Source: Acholeplasma granularum ATCC 19168
Lineage (GTDB): Bacteria > Bacillota_I > Bacilli_A > Acholeplasmatales > Acholeplasmataceae
Reading direction: 5' to 3'
Length of the DNA: 64,000 nucleotides
NCBI RefSeq assembly: GCF_000526235.1
Contig: NZ_JAFR01000007.1
Coordinates: 1 to 64,000, forward strand
The notes under the pieces were generated by a model, which did no database searches, had not been told where the DNA came from, and saw only the letters and a list, made by a program, of their open reading frames with translations. The translations under genes were made by a program, and so were the position numbers. Of this stretch, positions 57,268 to 64,000 are shown piece by piece (position 1 is the first letter of the stretch; every line of letters begins with the position of its first letter).

Positions 57268-59958
57268 ATGGATTATAAAGACACATTACTCATGCCTAAA
57301 ACTGACTTTGAAATGAGAGGTAAACTCGGAGAAAGAGAACCACTTATTCAAAAAAGATGGGAAGAAATTAAATTATACGAACAAGTATTAAATAAAAATA
57401 AGGATAATGAACCTTTTGTATTACATGATGGCCCACCTTATGCAAACAATAATATACATATTGGCCATGCATTCCAAAAGACATTAAAAGATTTTGTTTT
57501 AAGATATCAAACAATGATGGGAAAATACACCCCTTATGTACCAGGTTGGGATACACACGGACTACCAATTGAGAATGAAGTTACTAAATCAGGGGTTGAT
57601 AGAAAAGCACTAACACGTGCTGAATTTAGAAAAATATGCCGTGAATACGCACTTAAACAAGTTGAAGTACAAAAAAACCAATTTAAACGTATTGGTATTT
57701 TAGGTGATTGGGATAATCCTTATTTAACTTTGGATAAATCTTATATTGCAGACCAAGTTAAAGTCTTTGCTGGTATGGTTGAAAAAGGTATTATCTATAA
57801 GGGATTAAAACCAATTTATTGGTCTCCATCTTCAGAATCAGCATTTGCTGAGGCTGAAATTGAGTATATGGATAAACAATCAAAGTCAGTCTTTGTAGGT
57901 TTTGATTTATTAGATAATAAATATCCAAATACACGACTCATAATATGGACTACAACCCCATGGACATTACCTGCTAACTTAGCTGTATCCGTTCACCCTA
58001 GATTTGACTACGTATGGTTTAAGGTTGGTGAAAAAAATTATATCGTAGTAAAATCATTACTTGAAAAAGTAACTACAAAACTAAATTTTGGAAATGTTGA
58101 AATACTTGATACCTTCAAAGGTGAAACACTTGAAAATATGATATACCAACATCCGTTTTTTGATCGTAAGGGACCAATTATTTTAGGTGAACATGTAACT
58201 GATGAAGATGGTACAGGACTTGTACATACTGCACCAGGACATGGTGAAGATGACTATTTTGTAGGTAAAAAATATAATTTAGAACTATTATCACCAGTTG
58301 ATGAAAAAGGTCATATGACAAGTGAAGCTTTTCAATATGAAGGACTATTTTATGAAAAAGCAAATCTTCAAATTGTTGAGGATTTAAAAACAAGTGGTCA
58401 CTTACTTTTTGAAGAAACAATTACGCATTCATACCCACATGACTGGCGTACTAAAAAACCTGTAATATTTAGGTCTACACCTCAATGGTTTGCAAGTATC
58501 TCAATGATTAAAGATAATCTACTTGATGCTGTAAAAGGTGTTAAATGGCATACATCATGGGGTGAACTTAGATTAACTAATATGTTAAAAGATAGAGATG
58601 ACTGGGTCATTTCTCGTCAACGTGTATGGGGGGTACCAATTCCTATATTTTATGATGCTGATGGAAATCCAATTTTAGATAAAAAATTAATTGATCATGT
58701 TGCTAATATTTTTGAAGAACATGGCTCTGATGCTTGGTATGAATGGGATGTAAAAGATTTATTACCAAATGACTATCCTTATGATGAAAAAATGAGTAAA
58801 GAAGTAGATACTATGGATGTTTGGTTTGACTCAGGAACATCTTATTCAATATTAAAACGTCGTGGTCTTAGTTTCCCTGCTGACCTTTATTTAGAAGGTT
58901 CAGATCAATATAGAGGTTGGTTTAACTCAAGCCTTACAACATCAGTAGCTGTAGATAATATATCGCCATATAAAGAAATAGTTTCACATGGCTTCGTATT
59001 AGATGGTAAGGGAAGAAAAATGTCCAAATCACTTGGTAATGTTATTGATCCACTTGTACTAATGAAGGAACAAGGTGCAGATGTTTTAAGATTATGGGTA
59101 GCTTCAGTTGACTATGAATCCGATGTACGTATTTCCAATGAAATGATGAAACAAGTTTCGGAAAGTTACAGAAAAATTAGAAATACCTTTAGATTTATGC
59201 TTGGTGTTTTAGATGGATTTAATCCATCAAATGACTATATTGGATGGTCAATGCGTGGTCAATTAAATCGTGTTATGACAGATAAATATTACGAATTAGC
59301 AACTAAAGTTAATAAAAGTTATGAAAATTATAAATTTTTAGAAGTAACTCGTGAAATCATACCTTTTGTAGTTAATGACTTATCAGCATTTTACTTAGAT
59401 TATACAAAAGATAGTCTATATTGTGATTCGGATAATGATTTTGAAAGACGTGCAATTCAATCAACAATTTATGATATCTTATTGGGATTACTAAAACTTT
59501 TAACACCTATAATTCCTCATACTACATCAGAAGCATACCAAAGTTTACAATATAAAAATTATGATGATGTATATTTGGAAAAAATGCCTTTAGGTGGTAA
59601 ACTAAAAGAACCTAAACTACAATCTAATTTTGATCATTTCGATAAATTACGTACGAATGTATTAAAACATCTTGAACTTGCTCGTGATGCCAAGTTAATA
59701 GGTAAATCATTAGAAGCGCATCTAGAAATTAAAGTTGACCAAGTAACTTTTGATGCATTAGAATATCTAGATATATTAGATAAACTTGATAAAGTATTAA
59801 TTGTATCAAGTGTTCATGTAACATTATCAGATAAAAATGAAGTAAATGTAACTAAAGCAGATGGTCATGTTTGTGCAAGATGTTGGAATATTGTAAAAGA
59901 AGTAAACTCAAACGATGTATGTAGTCGTTGTCAAAAAGTTCTGGAGGGTCTTAAATGA
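57268..59958 (+). CDS. ileS: Isoleucyl-tRNA synthetase
   Basis: The 896-residue class I synthetase has the HIGH-type motif GPPYANNNIHIGHAFQK, the editing domain (WTTTPWTLPANLAVSVHP, THTAPGHGEDDY-like VHTAPGHGEDDYFVGKKY), the WFDSGTSYSIL region and KMSKS in GRKMSKSLGN. The C-terminal zinc finger has four cysteines in CARCWNIVKE and CSRCQKV. It charges tRNA-Ile. GACAGGAAGG precedes the ATG, and expression is governed by the T-box just upstream. Its end overlaps surE by four bases. Confidence 0.97.
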   Translation: MDYKDTLLMPKTDFEMRGKLGEREPLIQKRWEEIKLYEQVLNKNKDNEPFVLHDGPPYANNNIHIGHAFQKTLKDFVLRYQTMMGKYTPYVPGWDTHGLPIENEVTKSGVDRKALTRAEFRKICREYALKQVEVQKNQFKRIGILGDWDNPYLTLDKSYIADQVKVFAGMVEKGIIYKGLKPIYWSPSSESAFAEAEIEYMDKQSKSVFVGFDLLDNKYPNTRLIIWTTTPWTLPANLAVSVHPRFDYVWFKVGEKNYIVVKSLLEKVTTKLNFGNVEILDTFKGETLENMIYQHPFFDRKGPIILGEHVTDEDGTGLVHTAPGHGEDDYFVGKKYNLELLSPVDEKGHMTSEAFQYEGLFYEKANLQIVEDLKTSGHLLFEETITHSYPHDWRTKKPVIFRSTPQWFASISMIKDNLLDAVKGVKWHTSWGELRLTNMLKDRDDWVISRQRVWGVPIPIFYDADGNPILDKKLIDHVANIFEEHGSDAWYEWDVKDLLPNDYPYDEKMSKEVDTMDVWFDSGTSYSILKRRGLSFPADLYLEGSDQYRGWFNSSLTTSVAVDNISPYKEIVSHGFVLDGKGRKMSKSLGNVIDPLVLMKEQGADVLRLWVASVDYESDVRISNEMMKQVSESYRKIRNTFRFMLGVLDGFNPSNDYIGWSMRGQLNRVMTDKYYELATKVNKSYENYKFLEVTREIIPFVVNDLSAFYLDYTKDSLYCDSDNDFERRAIQSTIYDILLGLLKLLTPIIPHTTSEAYQSLQYKNYDDVYLEKMPLGGKLKEPKLQSNFDHFDKLRTNVLKHLELARDAKLIGKSLEAHLEIKVDQVTFDALEYLDILDKLDKVLIVSSVHVTLSDKNEVNVTKADGHVCARCWNIVKEVNSNDVCSRCQKVLEGLK

Positions 59959-60686
59959 ATATATTAATTGTGAATGATGATGGCATTGATGCAAATGGTC
60001 TTCATATACTTACCAAAGCTGCAAGTCATTTTGGAAATGTATTTGTAAGTGCACCAAAAGTGCAACAAAGTGCTAAATCAGCAGCAATTACATACTATGG
60101 AACCATCGAAATTGAAGAAATAGAACCATTATTTGGCAGCATTCGAACAATTGTAGTCGATGGATCACCGGTTGATTGTGTCAGAGCTGGCGTCAAAGTA
60201 TTTGAAACGGAATTTGATTTGGTATTATCAGGAATTAACCATGGAGTTAATTTAGCAACTGACATACAATATTCCGGAACTGTTGCTGCAGCGTTTGAAG
60301 CATCAATCATGGGATATCATGCAATCGCTTTTTCTGCATCAAATATCAATTTACCGTATATATATGATGAAACAGCAAAATTACTTGATGAAATCATTGA
60401 AAACGAAGTTTACAATGATACAGATATTTTAAATATTAATTTTCCCCATCAATCATTTAAAAAGGTTATTGGCACACGAATTACAACGATGGGAAATAGA
60501 ATTCAACATTCTGAATATATTAAAACGGATAAACCTAATATCTACCGAATTATAGGTTCAAATATCATCTTTCAAGAAAATGAAGATAGTGATATGAATG
60601 CACATAATTCGGGATATGTTAGTATCACACCACTTAGATTTAATCGTACAGATGAATCAAAAATAACAAAACTTTTTAAAGAGTAA
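59955..60686 (+). CDS. surE: 5'/3'-nucleotidase SurE
   Basis: The 243-residue protein starts ILIVNDDGIDANGLHIL, the SurE signature with the acidic metal ligands. It continues VFVSAPKVQQSAKSAAIT (Ser ligand), VDGSPVDCVRAGVKV and LVLSGINHGVNLATDIQYSGTVAAAFEA (Asn ligand and phosphate site). It removes phosphate from nucleoside monophosphates and short polyphosphates. Its start overlaps the ileS stop (ATGA) with GGAGG just before, so it is read with ileS. It links to the nucleoside genes deoC and deoD downstream. Confidence 0.94.
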   Translation: MNILIVNDDGIDANGLHILTKAASHFGNVFVSAPKVQQSAKSAAITYYGTIEIEEIEPLFGSIRTIVVDGSPVDCVRAGVKVFETEFDLVLSGINHGVNLATDIQYSGTVAAAFEASIMGYHAIAFSASNINLPYIYDETAKLLDEIIENEVYNDTDILNINFPHQSFKKVIGTRITTMGNRIQHSEYIKTDKPNIYRIIGSNIIFQENEDSDMNAHNSGYVSITPLRFNRTDESKITKLFKE

Positions 60687-60714
60687 ATAATAAATCCAGA
60701 TAGGGGGATTTAAG

Positions 60715-61575
60715 TTGAGCAATTTCTATATACATTTTTTTAAAGAAAAAAACAGAAGTTTAGACATGGTTGAGGTAATAGATTTTTTTGAAAGCCTAGA
60801 AGGATTTGAAATAGAAATGGATGAAAAGTCAGTTAGATTTATCTATACACATCCTAAACTTGGATACCCATGTGCTTTCTATATTACGCCAAAATCTAAA
60901 GTACCAAATATACAACGTTTAAGCCCGCAATATCTGGAGGTTAATTTTCATCTAGAATTACCAATACTTAGTCCAAACTATTTTGTTAAATCAATCATTC
61001 AATTAGTAAAGAAAATATGTGATCGATTTAATTTCTATGTTCTATCTGAGATGTTTGAAGATGTATTAGTTTTCAATGCTGAAAGAATATTTAGAGTTTA
61101 TAGAATGGTCAAAAAAGCTTACCTAGAAAAATATCCAGAAAAAGAAAATGACTATCAATTCATAAAAGAAGATAAACTATCTGATATTTTAAGATACATT
61201 GATGAAAAAGATGGTTTACAAAGATATTATGATGATTTAAATACTTTGGTACCTAAATATTACTTCTTAAAAGATGAACAAAATATCTCATATATTGCTA
61301 CAGAATGGAAAGAACATGATACAATTGTATTCCCACCGCATTTAGATTATATTTTGTTTCATGGAGAACAAGGCATTGTTAAAGTAATAGATTATAAACT
61401 TTTTTTAAACAAGTTTGGTAAATATTTACTTGATGTGCCAGGTTTCTTACAAGATACAAAAGTAATTCCACCAAAACTAAGCAAAAAATTAAATCGTAAA
61501 GTTAAAAAATATAAATGGGAACCTGTATCAAAAAACTTTACTAAACAAAATCTACATGTATTAATGGATATTTAA
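60715..61575 (+). CDS. Conserved-looking hypothetical protein (286 aa)
   Basis: TTG 60715 follows AGGGGGA. The soluble protein is rich in aromatic residues and lysine, with the segments VIDFFESLEGFEIEMDEKSV, YFVKSIIQLVKKICDRFNFYV and RYYDDLNTLVPKYYFLKDEQ. It ends in a basic tail (KKLNRKVKKYKWEPV). I recognise no domain and no catalytic motif. It sits 28 bases after surE and 20 before deoC in one direction, with no terminator between, so it belongs to the same transcript. Function unknown. Confidence 0.75.
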   Translation: MSNFYIHFFKEKNRSLDMVEVIDFFESLEGFEIEMDEKSVRFIYTHPKLGYPCAFYITPKSKVPNIQRLSPQYLEVNFHLELPILSPNYFVKSIIQLVKKICDRFNFYVLSEMFEDVLVFNAERIFRVYRMVKKAYLEKYPEKENDYQFIKEDKLSDILRYIDEKDGLQRYYDDLNTLVPKYYFLKDEQNISYIATEWKEHDTIVFPPHLDYILFHGEQGIVKVIDYKLFLNKFGKYLLDVPGFLQDTKVIPPKLSKKLNRKVKKYKWEPVSKNFTKQNLHVLMDI

Positions 61576-61595
61576 AAATAGAAAGGATTTCAAAT

Positions 61596-62264
61596 ATGAA
61601 ATTAAATCAATATATTGATCACACAAAGCTTGGACCTTTAGTCACAAGAGCTGATATTGAAAAACTATGTCAAGAAGCACGTGAATTCAACTTCAAGAGT
61701 GTATGTGTATCACCTATTTGGATTAGTCTAGCAAAAGAATTATTAGAAGGATCTAATGTGTTAGTATGTACTGTTATTGGATTTCCATTTGGCACACACC
61801 TACCAAAAGTAAAAGCCTTTGAAACTAAAGAAGCAATTAAGCTAGGCGCTGAAGAAATTGATATGGTAATTGATATTGATGCAGTTAAAGCTCAAGATAG
61901 AAAACGTGTCCTTAAAGATATCAAATCAGTTGTTAAAGCAGCTAATGGTAAAGTAGTCAAAGTAATTATAGAAACTGCATATCTATCAACAAAAGAAATT
62001 ACATTTGTTTCTAAAATTGCAGTTAAAGCAGGAGCAACATTTGTTAAAACATCTACGGGTTATGCAACACGTGGTGCAAGTTTTGATGATATTGTAACAA
62101 TTAAAAAAGCAGTTAAAGAAGATGCATTAATAAAAGCAAGTGGCGGTATAAGAAGCCAAGAAGATGCATTTAAAATGATAGAAAAAGGTGCTAACAGATT
62201 AGGAACATCTAGTGGCATCAAACTAATTAAAGGAGAAAATACAAATGGCAACAGCTCATATTGA
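61596..62264 (+). CDS. deoC: Deoxyribose-phosphate aldolase
   Basis: The 222-residue class I aldolase shows YIDHTKLGPLVTRADIEKL, VCTVIGFPFGTH, EIDMVIDIDAVKAQD and the catalytic Lys segment VKVIIETAYLSTKE. The Schiff-base Lys follows in TFVKTSTGYATRGASFDDI, with IKASGGIRSQEDAFKMIEKGANRLGTSSG. It splits 2-deoxyribose-5-phosphate into acetaldehyde and glyceraldehyde-3-phosphate. AGAAAGGA precedes the ATG. It overlaps deoD by 20 bases, so nucleoside cleavage and sugar breakdown are made together. Confidence 0.96.
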   Translation: MKLNQYIDHTKLGPLVTRADIEKLCQEAREFNFKSVCVSPIWISLAKELLEGSNVLVCTVIGFPFGTHLPKVKAFETKEAIKLGAEEIDMVIDIDAVKAQDRKRVLKDIKSVVKAANGKVVKVIIETAYLSTKEITFVSKIAVKAGATFVKTSTGYATRGASFDDIVTIKKAVKEDALIKASGGIRSQEDAFKMIEKGANRLGTSSGIKLIKGENTNGNSSY

Positions 62265-62955
62265 GTTAAATGATAAATCACTAATCGCTAAAACGGTATT
62301 AATGCCGGGTGATCCACTACGTGCTAAGTTTATTGCAGATACATATTTAAAAGATGTTGTACAAATCAATGGTGTACGTAATATGTTAGGTTATACAGGA
62401 ACATATAAAGGAAGAAAAATCACAGTAATGGGTTCTGGAATGGGAATGCCAAGTATTGGAATCTACTCATATGAATTATTTGAATTCTATGATGTAGATA
62501 ATATTATTCGTATCGGTTCTGCTGGTGCATATACTGATGAATTAAACTTATATGATGTAGTTTTAGTTAAAAACTGCTTTAGTGAATCTACATATGCTAA
62601 AACAATGGGCGTATCTGGCCGTAAAAAACTACCTGCAACTAAAGCACTAAATACTAAAATTAAACGTAGTGCTCAAAAATTAAACATTAAGATAACTGAG
62701 GGTACAATCCACTCATCTGATGTATTTTATAGAATGAATCCAGATGAATATAAAGAAATTTATGAAAAACATGGTGCATTATGCGTTGAAATGGAAAGTT
62801 TTGCATTATTTGCAAACGCAATTGCAACAGGTAAAAATGCTGCTTGTATATTAACTATTTCTGATTCACTTGTCACTAAAGAAGCTACATCAGCAATTGA
62901 AAGACAAGAAGCATTTACAAAAATGATGGAGATTGCATTAAACACTAAATTATGA
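62245..62955 (+). CDS. deoD: Purine nucleoside phosphorylase
   Basis: The 236-residue hexameric PNP shows VLMPGDPLRAKFIADTYL (phosphate loop), RNMLGYTGTYKGRKITVMGSGMGMPSIGIYSYELF, IRIGSAGAY and the base-binding VEMESFALFANA. ILTISDSLVTKE, where the catalytic Asp lies, follows. It cleaves purine (deoxy)nucleosides with phosphate. AAGGAG lies inside deoC before the ATG. The four-base overlap with the next gene (ATGA) shows that the M16-like gene is coupled to it. Confidence 0.96.
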   Translation: MATAHIELNDKSLIAKTVLMPGDPLRAKFIADTYLKDVVQINGVRNMLGYTGTYKGRKITVMGSGMGMPSIGIYSYELFEFYDVDNIIRIGSAGAYTDELNLYDVVLVKNCFSESTYAKTMGVSGRKKLPATKALNTKIKRSAQKLNIKITEGTIHSSDVFYRMNPDEYKEIYEKHGALCVEMESFALFANAIATGKNAACILTISDSLVTKEATSAIERQEAFTKMMEIALNTKL

Positions 62956-64000
62956 TTTTTTTACCAACAAAACAATATCAAACGATACATTTATCGCTTT
63001 ATTTTATCGATAAGATAGAAGTCGATGCATTTTTGTATCGTTTTTTATTGAGTAGAATTCTAACTTCACAAACAGACAAATATGTGACTAAACAATTACT
63101 TGCAAAAAAACTATATAGCTTATATGGTACCTTTGTAACAAGTCATCTTTTTGTTATTGGTTCATACCATATCATGCGTTTTAATGTCGTTTTTCCTAAT
63201 CCTAATGTCTTAGATGACCAAGCAATAATTACAGAAATTATTGATATTATTAAATCGATGTTTTTTGATAGACAGATTTTTCAAGAAAACATATTTAATG
63301 AGGCTAAAAGATATACAATCAATCAAATTCTTACAAGAAAAGACAGAAAATTTGAATATGGTAAGGAACAATTATTTAATTATACATTTTCAAATTCTGC
63401 TTATAGTGTACCAATTACAGGTACATATGAAGATGCATTTAATGTAAGTCTTGTTGAACTATATAACTATTATAAAAACTATTTTTTAAAAAATATAATA
63501 AAAATTTATGTTTCAGGTGACTTAAATGAATCATTAATTAATGAGTTTAACGTATTAAGCGACTATGAAAATAATAATAAATTAAACGTATATGAAACTC
63601 AAATAACACCAAAAAGAATGACAAATCACAAAGAAATACTTCAAATTGGTCAAGCTTATATCTATTTATCATATTACATACCAATTAATAGATCACATGA
63701 AAAATACATGAGTGTCCAATTAGCAACAATCCTTTTAGGTGGATATCCTGAATCCAAACTATTTAAAACAATTAGAGAAAAACATGCATTAGCTTATGAT
63801 GTGGAAGCGCACTATGAACACGATAAAAACTACATTTTTGTCTATGCTGGTGTCAATTTAGAAACTCAAGACGCAGCATATAATTTGCTAATTGATACTG
63901 TTAACAACTTTATATTTGATGGAACTACCATCGATCAGCTAAATGAAGCAAAAGATTATTTAAAAAATGAAATATATTCAAGTATGGATTTTCAAGATAG
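62952..64000 (+). CDS. M16-like (YfmF-type) peptidase homologue, cut by the window end
   Basis: The ATG at 62952 overlaps the deoD stop, and the frame stays open to the last base, giving about 349 residues of an unfinished protein. It has the M16 fold outline: a first half with LSRILTSQTDKYVTKQLLAKKLYSLYG and NPNVLDDQAIITEIIDIIK, and a late QLATILLGGYPESKLFKTIREKHALAYDV that is the usual C-terminal M16 segment with Arg and Tyr. I see no His-x-x-Glu-His zinc motif in the part present, which matches the non-catalytic YfmF partner rather than the active YfmH. The remainder lies outside the window. Confidence 0.85.
   Translation, partial: MIFLPTKQYQTIHLSLYFIDKIEVDAFLYRFLLSRILTSQTDKYVTKQLLAKKLYSLYGTFVTSHLFVIGSYHIMRFNVVFPNPNVLDDQAIITEIIDIIKSMFFDRQIFQENIFNEAKRYTINQILTRKDRKFEYGKEQLFNYTFSNSAYSVPITGTYEDAFNVSLVELYNYYKNYFLKNIIKIYVSGDLNESLINEFNVLSDYENNNKLNVYETQITPKRMTNHKEILQIGQAYIYLSYYIPINRSHEKYMSVQLATILLGGYPESKLFKTIREKHALAYDVEAHYEHDKNYIFVYAGVNLETQDAAYNLLIDTVNNFIFDGTTIDQLNEAKDYLKNEIYSSMDFQD

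Noticed and set aside
63241-63447. 68-residue plus-strand frame near the window end
   Set aside because: It is out of frame within the M16-like gene that starts at 62952 and stays open to the window end.

Overview
The window reads as a stretch of chromosome from a low-GC, wall-less or wall-poor Firmicutes relative, most likely an Acholeplasma-type mollicute. The evidence is composition (very AT-rich), the standard genetic code (tryptophan is TGG and TGA ends genes, unlike Mycoplasma and Spiroplasma), an ftsZ-ychF-yggS-sepF-ileS division cluster with no murein genes around it, many lipoproteins, and promoters dominated by the extended -10 box TGNTATAAT. The species assignment is inference.

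Bases 1 to about 17,000 are an accessory, decaying region. It holds transposase remnants of the IS3 family (near 300-440) and the IS21 family (istB, about 1,790-2,126, lying inside a broken ABC ATPase gene). It also holds a family of intergenic repeats built from GGGTGCTAAA...ACACGAT units of about 31 bp, several ending in a terminator hairpin. They look like multi-site IS21 ends and are seen only in this part of the window. Between them sit small genes of unknown function, including an overlapping three-gene membrane cassette (3038-4956) bracketed by the repeats. Others are an NTF2-like protein, a phosphotransferase, an AlkD-like repair protein, a MATE transporter, an M42 peptidase, an RNA m5U methyltransferase, and a metal-resistance pair (CadC-type ArsR sensor plus Zn/Cd/Pb P-type ATPase) with its own operator. 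A loose C-terminal methyltransferase fragment lies downstream of that pair.

Bases 17,000-37,900 mix surface functions with metabolism. A 984-residue lipoprotein with three related modules is followed by a DUF4886 exported protein, then a GNAT enzyme and meso-diaminopimelate dehydrogenase. A persulfide/sulfide operon follows (two single rhodaneses, a CoA-disulfide reductase-rhodanese fusion and a CsoR/CstR-type regulator) behind a CstR-like operator, with a DsrE-family gene nearby. Then come a broken NERD-domain gene, a BspA/InlB-like lipoprotein, a CPA2 antiporter, a membrane GGDEF protein, a cyclophilin lipoprotein, a ZIP transporter, a MaoC-FabK fatty-acid pair and a CDF metal exporter.

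Bases 38,000-64,000 are conserved housekeeping sequence: LemA and its large partner, DegV, an XRE membrane regulator, PepF, a DsbA-like oxidoreductase, a HAD phosphatase, two tandem ABC ATPase-FtsX fusions, a nitroreductase and MutY. QueT behind a preQ1-I riboswitch is divergent from a Tgt that appears to lack its zinc cysteines. FtsZ, YchF, YggS, SepF, a T-box leader and IleRS follow, then SurE, an unknown gene, DeoC, DeoD and an M16-like protein cut off by the window end. I saw no rRNA or tRNA genes and no CRISPR array.
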